A stretch of 64,000 nt of DNA, from NCBI GenBank assembly GCA_949128115.1, contig OX421964.1, forward strand, positions 4,798,501 through 4,862,500, in the 5' to 3' direction. Position numbers and translations under genes: made by a program. The notes beneath the pieces are model-generated. The model saw only the letters and a list, made by a program, of their open reading frames with translations. It was not told the DNA's origin and did not search any database. Every line of letters starts with the position of its first letter. Position 1 is the stretch's first letter. This stretch comes from Anaspis maculata. Lineage: Eukaryota > Arthropoda > Insecta > Coleoptera > Scraptiidae. Below, in pieces: positions 1 to 11,269 of this stretch.

Positions 1-714
1 TTTTCTGTTGGCGCAGTAGTTGCAAAAACGACCAAAGACTGTGATTATGGTAGCGTTAGATCATTTCAATACGGAATGTAACTTTCCAGAGGGGGTTAGT
101 GGCTTCTTTGGCGAGAGAAATTGCCATTTCATTATCTCCGGCTCCTGCGCGTCAATGATTGCTGATTTGAAGCTGGAAGCGGCACAATACGTTTTGTACC
201 ATAGAACTTGATAGTTTGTGAAGTCGACCACCAAAATTTATGATCATGAATCGAATGATTCATTGTTGGTGATTGGTTGAAGCAAAGTGTCCTCATTTTT
301 GGCAGAAAATGCCTAAAAAGTGTGTTTTTAGTGGACATTACAAAGCTCTGGATGGAGACCTGCGGCCGAGATTGGCGGCGAAAGTCATGTAACTAGTTAA
401 AGTGAGTATGCTCTATAACAAGGAGCTGTAATGAACCGTGTAGGTTTCTTGAAGATCTCTAAGAAGGTCGAATACCGAATAGGTCGAAAGGAAGAATACG
501 TATGGTAACTTTCATAACTGTATCTCTTTCGGTTCATTATTCAACATTTTTTATGTCTTTTTCACATTTTACTCCCCCTCCCGCTGCCCAGTCGCGGGTC
601 TCAGATGTTCGCCATCGCGAAATTAGTTCAGCATGATCTAAGGAGTAATTTGACACCAACCACTATACTCTAGTCTCAACTTGCACACGGGATACCATAA
701 GAAAACGTATTATA
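1..714. other. No gene recognised
   Basis: I see no convincing coding potential, RNA gene or repeat here. The short open frames lack family motifs and codon bias. A run of C/T-rich sequence lies near 570-600. Confidence 0.5.
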
Positions 715-1145
715 GAGTAGGAACTCCTCCAAACAGAAAATGTTGGAGTAATGCTATAAAAATTGGAAATTTTCCAAAAAAATTTGGAAATTTTTGATTT
801 TGATTTTGATTTTTAAAAATCCAAAAACTAGATAGCATCGTACATAAATCTATCTTCAAGAAATTCGCATGCCAAATTTGAGCTTCCTATTTCCATGAAA
901 AGGTACCAAAAATGATTTCTACTAATTCACTTTTTCATGTCTACGAGAAACGATTTTTTGTATCTTTTTTTATGAGAATAGAGAGTTTAAATTTGACATG
1001 CGATTTTTTTGAAGATAGACGTATGTGCAATGCTATCTAGTTTTTGGATTTTCAAAAATCAAAATTAAAATTCCCAAATTTTGGAAATTTTGAAAGTTTA
1101 ATAGACATGCCCGTACATTTTCTCTTTGGCGGAGATTCTACCTCT
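715..1145. mobile_element. Fold-back (palindromic) MITE-like element
   Basis: The two halves are imperfect reverse complements around a centre near 930. The left-arm stretch with AACTAGATAGCAT (about 827-839) mirrors ATGCTATCTAGTTTTTGG at about 1031-1048, and the outer ends (CCAAACAGAAAATGT at 729; ACATTTTCTCTTTGG near 1117-1131) are also complementary. There is no ORF, so it is non-autonomous. The exact ends and target duplication are not clear. Confidence 0.75.
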
Positions 1146-2855
1146 GAGAAAAAAATGAAACTGAACCGATTCCCGTCAACAACTTTTTTAGTCACATCAG
1201 AAACAGAAACCCCTTAAGTCTCTTCCGAAAGCTACAAGGATGTACTTTGGTTTAAGCTCATTGGCGTTTCCAAAATTCAAGAAAATTCCGGAAATTTCAA
1301 CATTTGGAAAAATTATTTCTATATTTCGGAAATGCCAATGGGCTCAGAAAAAAAAAGCTCAAACCTCCAATGCTCAGTATGATAAAATAATTGTTCTAAC
1401 AATCTCTTTATCTAATTTTCTAGGTGCAGGCTTGATACAAATCCCGGCGTGGTTGATACACAAACTCGGTAAGTTATTTTTATACCGAGTGTCTCATAAC
1501 TGGGCCGATCGGGCGTCAATACTTTGTCAGCCGATTCTACGACCAAAAATACAAAAAAAGCTCTCATGGACATTATACCGAACAATTGAATACTTCTAAA
1601 GGAGGCTACAGCCCCCAAATATGTGCTTCTGAAGATGGCTTTCATTAATTATTTCAGGAACTATTCACGGTAAACTGATGTTAGCACAATCACATACCTA
1701 ATATTTATGTAGGTACTTACAAAAAAAAAAATTCACAACTAGCTGTGAAGTATGCCATTATTGACCTGTTTAGAGGTCGTGAAGTGAAATTTCACAACCT
1801 GTTGTAAAATCAAACAGGCCGTGCATATTATCAACCGCTTCGTATGATTGACGTTTGGCGACTTGGCGTTTGAATCTCTCAAATTTTGGACAACGGCAGC
1901 TCATTTACACGAAAAGGTCGAGAAATTGTTTGACCGGATTTTATTTAATGAAGAACTTGATGTGGTGTACGTGAATTTGGTCGGTTTTGTGAAAAAACAG
2001 CTAAAGGTCGAATGGTCAGTTGGTCAGTACAACATATAACCTCACATTATCTACTTTTTTGGAATTATTCCCAATTACCTGTGTTCACTTCTCGATTAGC
2101 ACACAATCATATCATTTACAATCCGTTATTGTTAGAGTATGCAGTTTTCTCAAAAGGGAGCAGTTCTTAAAAGTTGCATACGTTTTCATGTACCTAAATC
2201 GTTTTTGGTTTTTTATTTTGCTAGCAGAAGTCATTGGTGAACTTATCTGCTGCCTCGCACAATTCGAAACGTGTCTCGCGACCGTCATTCATTGTCATCA
2301 TCACCCCGGCGAATAGTAGTTGAAGTTGAAAACTTTCAAAATGCTCGAAGAGTCTATTTGGTATCAATTGACATCTGAGTACAATAAATGCAGAGCTTTT
2401 TCTGTAAAATTTTGGAACTTCACAAATCGGTTCTGCTTTGCTAGTAGTGAAAAAAATCGTATATAAACCGCGCTTGGGAAGGTTATTATAGCCTTCGCAC
2501 GTATCTCCCTCGCCGCTACGCGGCTCGGGATTTAGACTGTGCTCACGCTATAATAGCTCACTTCTCAACCTTGGTACCTATATAATATACTATTTTGCTC
2601 AATATAATGAGGTGAAAATCATAAAAATTTTCTCAGGGGTGATGTAATTGGGAATAAGCGGGGTGAAAATCGACTCAAATCTTTTGTGTGTAGGTACTGT
2701 TTTCAGAATTTCATGCAACGTTATGTTTTAGTGTGTTTCACGTTATGAAAAATAGCTTCTCTTTTTTAATGCCGATAACTTGCACCGTTTCCAACTAAAT
2801 ATCCAAACAGTGGACTATCTGAGGACATAATTAAGAATTGGAATGTTGCTAAGTT
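1146..2855. other. No gene recognised
   Basis: There are only short shadow frames. A small hairpin (AGGTCGTGAA...TTTCACAACCT) lies near 1771-1797. The right part (about 2600-2855) may include the 5' end of the LINE that follows, but I see no clear LINE start or target duplication. Confidence 0.4.
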
Positions 2856-2859
2856 TGAC

Positions 2860-3980
2860 TTGGTTCAAGCTGGACCATCCACAGGAGGTACACATACACA
2901 CTTGCCCATGAAACACAGAGCACCTGGTCAATCATCCATTTCCTTCGAGGTGCGTGACGATAAATTGAAACAGGGTATACAGATTATGAATGCTTGCTCT
3001 GTAGAATATGCTTCACATCTGAACATGGTTTGTCTGTTCATATGGACAAATCACACAAGAACACAAACAATGACACCATTATTGACAATTATTCACAAGC
3101 ACAACGAGGAGCACAACAAACGACAAACGTGTCATGTAAACGATCATACTTACCTGTAGCAGGATTGGATTATCATGCTCATTTTGTGATTACAAATCGA
3201 AATCCGAGCGTGGTGCAAGACAGCACTACCGAATGAAACACAAAGCATCGTGTGTTCTACCTGATTCAGCAAATTATTATAACACAAGTAAGTTACGATA
3301 ATGGTCCGATAATGAGTCAGTTACAAGACTCCAAAATAGAAGTAGAATACCATTACCTATTTGCGTCATCTCGCTTCCAAAAAATGAAAAAGCTACTGAT
3401 ATCTTCAAACTCGACAAACTGTTTTATTCAATAGTATCTGTTGAACCAAGAAGGAAGACAGGAGAAACGCCTCAATGCCATCGCTGTCAATTATTTGGTC
3501 ATACTAAGAATTACTGCCAATTACAACCAAAATGCGTAAAGTGCTCAGGACAACACTACTACAAAGATTGTAAAAAAAACAGAAGACATCCCACCCACAT
3601 GCTCAAATTGTGGAGAACATCATCCAGCAAACTACAGAGGATGCAAAGCTTTCACAGAATACAAACAAAAGCAAGAGTCCCACAAATACTCTCGTCGAAG
3701 TCAAAATCCTGATGCCAACACCCGCCCAGAGAAAACTAATAACGCTCGCACTGCAATTACAGCCAATAACATTCCTAGAACATCATATGCTGATGCTACT
3801 AGAGAATACCAATACCCAAGATCCTCTACCACCAATATTACCCATCCTCTAAACCAGTCATCACAATCCCTAGTAGACACCATCCTGAAAGTCGTTATGG
3901 ACCTCATAAAACCACATCTTGAACAAATCAAAAACTTTCTGCTGACAAACCTACTTCCTATCCTTTTAAATGGCAAATAA
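2860..3980 (+). pseudogene. LINE ORF1 (gag-like), frameshifted
   Basis: This is the decayed ORF1 of the LINE whose ORF2 follows. Three zinc knuckles can be read: CHRCQLFGHTKNYC (3476-3517), CVKCSGQHYYKDC (3533-3571) and CSNCGEHHPANYRGC (from 3600). The third is in a different frame from the first two, and the frame changes at an eight-A run (3572-3579), where one base too many breaks the ORF. Two C2H2-like fingers lie upstream in other frames (about 3000-3056 and 3176-3241). ORF1 proteins of this class are nucleic-acid-binding chaperones that coat the LINE RNA. Its TAA (3978-3980) overlaps the ORF2 start (3970), so ORF2 was probably translated by reinitiation. The N-terminal limit is uncertain. 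Confidence 0.7.
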
Positions 3981-6663
3981 TCTTGACCATACAATTAACA
4001 ACATCAAGCTCCTCAACTTTAACGCCAATGGAATAAAGCGACAGCGCTCATCAATAATAAATTTTTTGAATCGCCACAACATTGACCTAGCATGCATCAG
4101 TGAGACTCATTTACATGAACAAGAAACTCTGAGAATACCTGGATATTCCATCTACAGGTCGGATAGAGACGCACCTACAGCCTCAGGGGGTGTAGCCATC
4201 ATAATGAAAAGAAAAATTCCACATTATTCCATAGGAGAACTGAATCTGAACAGTCTAGAAGCAGTAGGAGTTATAATAACCGCACAGAAAGGAGTGAAAA
4301 TCAACATAATTGCTGCTTATAAGCAGCCTAACAAAAGATTACATAATGCCGATTTTGCCACAATATTCAGCAACCAGACACCGACTTTACTTATTGGCGA
4401 CCTTAATTCAAAAAGTCAAACTTGGGGCTGTCGCGCCAACAACCCAAATGGAACTGTCCTAAACCATATTGCAACAACACATGCCCGCGGAATTGATGCG
4501 CCGACAGAACACACATATGCACCATACCAACAAGATCGGCTCTCAGATATCCTAGACATAGTGGTACACAAAAATTTCACATTCCCGATACAGCAAGAGG
4601 TCCTACTAGAACTTGACTCTGATCATCTACCGGTAATCATAGCATTCACCAACATGACATACAAACCACCAAGAGCAACAAAGATACATGGCATAACTGA
4701 CTGGGAACTTTTTAAAAGAAAACTAGACAACAAAATAAGATATCCTGAAATTCTACAAACTACTGAACACATTGATGAAGCCATAGAACATTTCACTTAT
4801 TGTCTTGGAAATAGCATAGAAGAAGCCACAGTCAAGAGCGAAAATAAAAAACAGAAATACCCAAAAACGCCAACAGCCATTCTTACTATGATAAAAGAGA
4901 AAACTTGTCTAAGAAGAGAGTGGCAAACGACCAGACAGCAAGCAACCAAGACACACTTGAACAACTTGGGCCATCGTATCAAATACGAACTTGACAAACT
5001 GAACGTCGCTAGTTACAAAAAATTTATTGAAGATATGAGGCCCAACGATCCAGGACTATGGCGAACAACAAGAAGAATCCTGCAGGAAGAAACCATTGCA
5101 CCACCCCTCATTAAAGACGATATTAAGTACTGTTTGGACCAAGAAAAATGTAACATATTCTCCAAGCAGCTGGAGAAGACGTTCACACCTCACAGCACCA
5201 CCATGCCTGGCTTCCACGCCCAAGTGGTAAATTATGTTGAAAACCATGCGCCTTCTGCAGACAATATCGAGCCTACATCCCCACAAGAACTGATAACTGT
5301 CATAGAAGATCTATCGACAAAAAAATCACCTGGACCAGACGGAATCCCCAATACTGTCCTTAAAAATGTGTCAAAAAAATTCCTAGCATTTTTGGCATCC
5401 ACATTCAATGCTTGTCTGAGAATGGGATATTTCCCTGATAAATGGAAATATGCCCACATCTTGATGTTTCCCAAGCCTGGTAAGGACAAGGCAAGACCGG
5501 AGAGCTTTAGGCCTATAAGCTTGCTAAACACACTGTCGAAGCTGCTGGAAAAAATCATCAAAATACGCCTGCATAGAGAACTAGAGGGTCGCAGTATCAT
5601 ACCATCCATTCAATTCGGGTTCAGAAAAGGACACTCAACCAATCATCAACTCGCCAGAATAGTGGAAATCATTGAGAGAGGATTCGAGGAGAAAAAATAC
5701 ATCGTAGTAGCTTTTTTGGACGTTTCTCAGGCCTTCGATCGAGTCTGGATTGACGGTCTGAAGTATAAGCTAATAAAACTGAATCTGCCCAAGTATCTCC
5801 AAGCCATCCTGTTCTCGTTCTTGGACAATCGAACTTACTCGGTTAAAGTGCAAAACGAGCTATCGATATCGAGACAAATAGCAGCAAGTGTCGCACAAGG
5901 CAGTATACTTGGCCCGGATTCATTTAATATCTTCGTCCACGACATACCCAGCCAAGACAACATCGCTATGTTCGCTGATGACACCGCAGTTATTTCTTAC
6001 AACCCCGACCTGGACACTGCGATAGAGAGGCTTCAGGACGGCGTGAACGAGGTAACCAATTGGTGCAAGAGATGGAGAATCGAACTAAATCCTACCAAGT
6101 GCGAGGCCAAAATTTTCACCCTGAGAAGAATTCGCGATCCACCTCACCTCTACATATGCGGAAATGTTGTCCGATGGAATCAGGAAGCAGTCAAATACCT
6201 TGGCGTTCACCTGGATACCAAGCTGACTTGGGGCTACCACATCAACAAAAAAATCAATCAAGGATACGCAAGACTACAAAAACTCCACCCGCTCCTGAAA
6301 AGAAAGTCCTTCCTTCGTGTTGACTGCGGTCTGCTGATCTACAAATCCGTCATACGACCACTACTGACATATGGCTGTTGCATTTGGAGCAATGCATCAC
6401 AAACCAACATACGAAAACTCCAAATACTTCAGAACAAGATTCTACGAATAATCCTCGACCCGCCATGGTACATCAGGAATCAGCAGATCCATCACGAACT
6501 GGGTATTGACACCATGCACGAGCACATCAAGAGACTAACGACCAACTTCCATAACAACCTGAGCAACTGCCAGGGAGCCGTCCAGTTCAATTTGGGAGAA
6601 AGAGACATACACCGCAGACTCCGACGCGCACTCCCTCAAGACACACTTGACCCCAATGATTGA
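3970..6663 (+). CDS. Jockey-type LINE ORF2: endonuclease + reverse transcriptase
   Basis: This is an intact 897-aa non-LTR retrotransposon polyprotein. Residues 1 to ~230 form an AP-type endonuclease (LNFNANGIKRQRS, ISETHL, GDLNSKSQTWGC, and SDHLPV near residue 216). The reverse transcriptase starts near residue 448 (KKSPGPDGIPNTVLKN) and continues with FRPISLLNTLSKLLEKII, FGFRKGHSTNHQL, the catalytic aspartate in FLDVSQAFDRVW, AQGSILGP, and the active-site box FADD at about residue 667 (a variant of YADD). There is no RNase H domain, which fits the Jockey clade. It nicks target DNA and reverse-transcribes its own RNA there. The ATG at 3970 overlaps the ORF1 stop by 11 bp, the usual Jockey arrangement. 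The reading frame has no stop or frameshift, so this copy is recent or was recently active. Confidence 0.93.
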   Translation: MANNLDHTINNIKLLNFNANGIKRQRSSIINFLNRHNIDLACISETHLHEQETLRIPGYSIYRSDRDAPTASGGVAIIMKRKIPHYSIGELNLNSLEAVGVIITAQKGVKINIIAAYKQPNKRLHNADFATIFSNQTPTLLIGDLNSKSQTWGCRANNPNGTVLNHIATTHARGIDAPTEHTYAPYQQDRLSDILDIVVHKNFTFPIQQEVLLELDSDHLPVIIAFTNMTYKPPRATKIHGITDWELFKRKLDNKIRYPEILQTTEHIDEAIEHFTYCLGNSIEEATVKSENKKQKYPKTPTAILTMIKEKTCLRREWQTTRQQATKTHLNNLGHRIKYELDKLNVASYKKFIEDMRPNDPGLWRTTRRILQEETIAPPLIKDDIKYCLDQEKCNIFSKQLEKTFTPHSTTMPGFHAQVVNYVENHAPSADNIEPTSPQELITVIEDLSTKKSPGPDGIPNTVLKNVSKKFLAFLASTFNACLRMGYFPDKWKYAHILMFPKPGKDKARPESFRPISLLNTLSKLLEKIIKIRLHRELEGRSIIPSIQFGFRKGHSTNHQLARIVEIIERGFEEKKYIVVAFLDVSQAFDRVWIDGLKYKLIKLNLPKYLQAILFSFLDNRTYSVKVQNELSISRQIAASVAQGSILGPDSFNIFVHDIPSQDNIAMFADDTAVISYNPDLDTAIERLQDGVNEVTNWCKRWRIELNPTKCEAKIFTLRRIRDPPHLYICGNVVRWNQEAVKYLGVHLDTKLTWGYHINKKINQGYARLQKLHPLLKRKSFLRVDCGLLIYKSVIRPLLTYGCCIWSNASQTNIRKLQILQNKILRIILDPPWYIRNQQIHHELGIDTMHEHIKRLTTNFHNNLSNCQGAVQFNLGERDIHRRLRRALPQDTLDPND

Positions 6664-6821
6664 TCATCTTTTTACTTTCACTGCTACAATAATTTAATTC
6701 TTATTTTGGCCTTATTTGCTTGACGCTATTTTATTTTGTTATGTTCTACTATTAGCCATAGATGCTATGAATAACATGTAATATGTTGAGCTGGCAATAA
6801 ACAGATTAAAAAAAAAAAAAA
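6664..6821 (+). terminator. LINE 3' UTR, AATAAA and poly(A) tail
   Basis: A short AT-rich 3' UTR ends with AATAAA (6796-6801) and an A-run at about 6808-6821, the expected 3' end of a retrotransposed LINE copy. I could not find a matching target-site duplication upstream. Confidence 0.8.
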
Positions 6822-6976
6822 CAATAATGGGACTGCAACTGAAATGGATGTGGAAGTCAAGTCGCTGTTGGGAACACTGATGAGGGTAAAACATTCTCAC
6901 AATATTACTCCCTCGATTACTCCATTTTCGCCAAAAGATGGCAGTGCAACCTTGCAAGAAGAACATCAATTACCAA

Positions 6977-7115
6977 TAGGTCTGTTCCATCAGGAGTCCC
7001 TGACTGTCCGTGGACGTCAGCAGCATGCGCTATACGATTTTGGCGTTCCATAAATCGTAATGCGCAGGCTGCTGACGTCCACGGACAGTCAGGGACTCCT
7101 GATAGAACAGACCTA
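6977..7115. repeat. Near-perfect inverted repeat (hairpin)
   Basis: The left arm AGGTCTGTTCCATCAGGAGT (from 6978) and its continuation through GTGGACGTCAGCAGC are mirrored on the right up to 7114 with very few mismatches. Arms are about 60 bp around a short loop near 7045. The high arm identity suggests recent formation or gene conversion. Confidence 0.85.
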
Positions 7116-7124
7116 ATGTTGTCT

Positions 7125-7895
7125 CTACGGGTGTCTTCATCGGAAAAACATTGTCACCCAAGGTTTTCATGGTAATACGCATTCGCAGCGCCTGTGATGG
7201 CTAATGAGAGACCTGAAAGAGCAGAGTGAGTTCTTTGTCACAATCCTACATTCATTTTGAGCTGAATCACCGGAATTCATAATGATTCGTCCAAAGGTAA
7301 ACTCTTGATGGTTTGCTGAACAAAATAGGTGGCGCTTTTTGGTGGGAAATGCAAAAAAAATCGGGCTATCATTATCATATTATCCCTAACGAAGAGAAGT
7401 CTGTTGCAAAAACTGAAACAAATCAACGCTAAAATGTTTTGTGAGATTGTAGCCTATATTCTTGAGCCAATAAACGTTGGACACAATCATGCGTCCGGTT
7501 GCCAGAGAGAAGACATGAAAGGCGTGCATGCCGAAAAAAATTCAAAATTCTTATTCACATATTTCATTCAGAAACCCACCAAAAGTTGATGACTAACAAT
7601 ATTACATCCATTTTGAGATTGAGTACCAAAATTCGTCATAATCGATCCAGAGACAAAATTTTGGTAGCTTTCTGGAAATAATACGTGGCTCAGAACTTGG
7701 AGAAAACTTTCTGCAAGCAAGTCTCGCATGTCTTCTGGTCATCATGAATTTTGGTAATTCAGCTCATAATGAATGTGGGATTATGACGAAAAGCTCACTC
7801 TGCTCTTTTAAATCTCTGATTAGCCATCACAGACGCTGCAATAGCGTATTACCGTGAAAACCTTGGATAACACTGTTCTCTCGATGAAGAGACCC
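7125..7895. mobile_element. Fold-back element
   Basis: Sequence at 7130-7300 (ATGGCTAATGAGAGACCTGAA, AAAGAGCAGAGTGAG, CATTCATTTTGAGCTGAAT) is repeated in inverted orientation at 7735-7895 (ATTCAGCTCATAATGAATG, CTCACTCTGCTCTTTTAAAT, TGATTAGCCATCACAG). It is non-coding and the centre is near 7510. The ends are approximate. Confidence 0.7.
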
Positions 7896-8897
7896 TTACC
7901 TTGCTCCAAGGCTATTTTTTCCATGATAGGGTGACTGGATGTCAACTATCTCACATTCGGTTGACATTTTTTCAACTTTTGAGTGGAACGGAAATTCAAG
8001 ATGGCGGTCGCGAAGAAAAAAAAGTTCACTGTCTCATTTCTGGAAATGGCAGGTCTTGCATTTGGCTTCTGATCGTTTTTGATTCATGACCATACTGGCC
8101 ATAGAACTACAAAGTTGCACTTCGATATCTTGAAAATTCACTTATTTACCGAGAAATAGAATAGTCAGAAGAAAATTCAGTTTTTCAAAAATATTTCAGG
8201 AACCGCCCAAAATTTTTCAAAACCGTTGACTCTTCCTTGATGGGTGATATATTGTGAATATATGTGCCTATTTACGTGAATCCATCTGGTTTGGTTATTG
8301 ATATACGAATTTTTTACTTTTTTTCTATACGACACCCTGTATACGACGCCTGCATTGCTTGCGACTTTGGCTCCTGATTTTAATCGGTCAAACATGGTCT
8401 CGGCAACAGGTGTGCCAAGTGGCATTGCTTGTTATAAAAGTGAAGGGTATTATCATTGTATAACCATTACTAGTAGGTCAGCCTCGAATTTGTGATTTTG
8501 TCGCTAGATGTCGCCTAGAGCAATTAGCTCGCAAAAAATCATCAGCGCATATGAGAAAAATTAAAATTTCTGTACCAAACCATCAACATCTATCAGTTAG
8601 TTGGGCGCCACGTTGAAATTTGAAGACAGCGTGATTATTAACTAATTTGAGCGACCAAACGACAAATGCGGAACACGCTACCTGCCCGTACTTTCCGAAA
8701 ATTGCACAATTTGAACGGCGGCTGGCCTACTAGGACTAGTTATACAATGGTATTATACCTGGACTACTACCTTACTGAATTCTAAGCATTATTGTCTATA
8801 TCATTATTTTGTTTTTGAATTTCTAGTAGATTTAGTCTCGATACAAACGGTCAAAAGGGAGTCACCACCACCAAAATTTGGTAAGTTATGTTCTTAT
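7896..8897. other. No gene; one transposon-end motif
   Basis: I recognise no coding sequence. ACACCCTGTATA at about 8332-8343 is the inverted form of the TATACAGGGTG end motif that recurs across the window, so an eroded element probably ends here. Confidence 0.4.
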
Positions 8898-8898
8898 T

Positions 8899-9895
8899 AT
8901 ACCGGGTGTCCGCGCGAAAACTCACAATTGCGATAATTTCCGCAATTTCCAAGGTGCAGATTTCAAATTTCTCAGTATCAAAAAGTAACACATATTTCTA
9001 CATCTCGTAGTTCGACAAGAAACATCAAAGTCAAATGTGTTGCAATTTTAGATCAAGAAAAAATCTAGTTTTCTCAAAAAAAAATTGAACTCATTCCTCT
9101 GTCCGCCGCGGCTTCTTACGGTGGCACGGATCCGAGTGGTCCAATTTTTAATTACTCTGTCGCATAGATCCGGGGGAATTTAAGCGATGGCATTGATTAT
9201 GTTGGCTTCAAGGGCATCGGTCGATTGCGGCCTATTGGCATAGACCTGTGACTTCGGAAAACCCCACAAGAAAAAGTCTAGCGGGGTCAAATCGCACGAT
9301 CTTGGTGGCCAATTCACATCACCTTTGCTAGAGATAACCATACCCTCAAATCGTTCATGCAGAATGTCTATCGCGTCTGGTGTGTGGCACGTAGCCCATT
9401 AAATTCAAGTTCCTGGGTCAGCTGGATCTTGTACGGGTCTTTGCCCAAGTTCCGACGCAAAATTTTCCAAGTTGAAGTCTGCGACAAGCCGAGTTCTTGT
9501 GCACGGCGAGGAATTGACTGCCTCGGGTTCTCCTGTACACTTCCAAGGACCGCGGCAATGTTCTCGGCCGACCTGGCGTTCTTTTGACGTACGATTGTTG
9601 GTTTATTGTTCACCGGACCGGTTGTCTCGAATTTGGTCACCAAACGTTGGAGAGTAGACTGAAGGGACACCGCGCCTGCCGTAAAATGGGCGCAACGCGC
9701 GCAATGTTTGAAATGACGAACACTTTCATTTTGATAGTAAAGTTATATCATTTGGACATGCTGCTCAGACGTGTAACTTGCCATGATGATTTGGCATCAG
9801 TGAAAAAATAATATTATAGTTCGGCGAATTTTGAGGGTCTAAGAACAATGAGTTGAAAAATTTTTTTTGTTAACTCACAACGTTTGAATAATAAA
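8899..9895 (-). mobile_element. Mariner-like element, internally deleted
   Basis: A likely terminal motif TACCGGGTGTCC (about 8899) precedes a transposase relic that reads on the minus strand (next entry). The right end is not resolved and is taken near 9895. The motif resembles the CAGGGTGT-type ends of other IS630/Tc1/mariner elements here. Confidence 0.5.
9176..9670 (-). pseudogene. Mariner/IS630-type transposase relic, middle deleted
   Basis: The N-terminal part (9670 down to about 9380) has a helix-turn-helix region: TLQRLVTKFETTGPV, SAENIAAVLGSVQENPR, SIPRRAQELGLSQTSTWKIL. It then jumps to the C-terminal catalytic part in another frame (about 9360-9176): VNWPPRSCDLTPLDFFLWG, which contains the last catalytic aspartate, and VYANRPQSTDALEANI. 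The central region with the first two catalytic aspartates is absent. A normal transposase of this family is about 340 residues. It would have cut and pasted the element at TA sites, but this copy cannot be functional. Confidence 0.85.
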
Positions 9896-11269
9896 CATAT
9901 TAGACAGACGCCACCAAAAAGCCATGGCCGCCTCATGCTCCCAAAATCGACCCGTCCCAATTGAAAACCCTACAGTTATAAAGCCTTTGCTGAGTTCCCT
10001 TCCTGCAAAGTGGACCTAAGAATTTGTGATGAGCCGCATAAAATCAAAACATACCTGTCTCGGCTTTTGGCTTTTTCGGGAAACATGAACACATGAATAA
10101 AAAAGGCGCAATAGTGCGGGATCAGTTCATCATACGGGTCCACTGATCGTCCAATGTTCAACAAGATGAAATCATTATTTTGATATTTGTTTTCAATTTC
10201 AAGATTTCCAAAATATGCCGTGGAGACGTATGGCACGTGTGCAGGAAAAAGTCGATGTTCCTGGTAAGTTTTTTTTTTCATATAACTGAATACATTTTCC
10301 GTAACAGCTCAGTGACGAAGCTAGCTGGCTTTCTTATCTTGCAGTTTCAAAAACCAGAGACGTATCAAACAGAATATTGCAGAAGTTAAAGGCCGTCATT
10401 TTCTGTATCTAGCTCCGTCACTAAATAGCTTAGCCAAAAATTGAGATCAGCATTCTGCGTGGTTGAAACTGAGGAGCTTATTTAAATGTTGAGCAACGAA
10501 AATGTTCGATATATTGGAAGCTGTGCCTAGAGATGTGCCTCCACGACGAAAAACGTAGTTTTTGAGATTTGAAAGTCTGTTTCTTCATTGTGAATCGTGA
10601 ATCGCTGTCCACGGTTTTTTCACCACGTCCTGATCCTTTCGCACTTCTCAATCGATTATGGAAATAGAAGGAAAGATCTGTTGGGGCATGGTGAGATAAA
10701 CAGAAAAACCATGCGGACTAACGGAAGCATAAAAGCACTAGCAAGGCTCTTTCCCAATGATTCCTTTGAAAAGCTGTATCACTGTTGTTAGTTACTTATT
10801 TCAAAAAAAGTTCATTATATTGATTTTTCTGCAATTCTGTGCTCATCCTCCGAGTTACCGGACTGAAATCAAAGGATTTTTGAGCCTTGACATGAAAAAA
10901 GTGATTTCGTAGGTAGTCCTCGACCGATTGAAATTGAAAAAACTTTTTGACCTGTGAGAAAATACAGATTCGTGGCTAGCGAATAGACAAAGACAACTAG
11001 CGAGTCGAATTTAGATAAGTTTCAGTGCAATGCTGCTCACAGTATCGTATGACTTGTTGAAAGATGGCTGCTCGACCTAATGTGATTATAAAAAAAATCC
11101 CATACCTCTTCCCTGCGATATCAGTTGCAAAGAGGTATACTGCAAGAAGGCATCTGTGACCTTCTTGCAGTGACGTAATATTATGCTACAGAAAGCTGAG
11201 TCACGCAAAAGTAAGCTAGATCTCTTTTGGCATATCTTAGAGACACCATCGATTTAGTGTTCATCCATT
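9896..11269. other. No gene recognised
   Basis: Only short frames without motifs occur. A short inverted repeat lies at about 11141-11166 (CTGCAAGAAGGCATCTGTGA / CCTTCTTGCAGTGACG). Confidence 0.4.

Larger units (their letters stand above)
2860..6821 (+). mobile_element. Jockey-type LINE copy
   Basis: The copy carries decayed ORF1, intact ORF2 and a poly(A) tail. The 5' limit is approximate. Confidence 0.85.
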
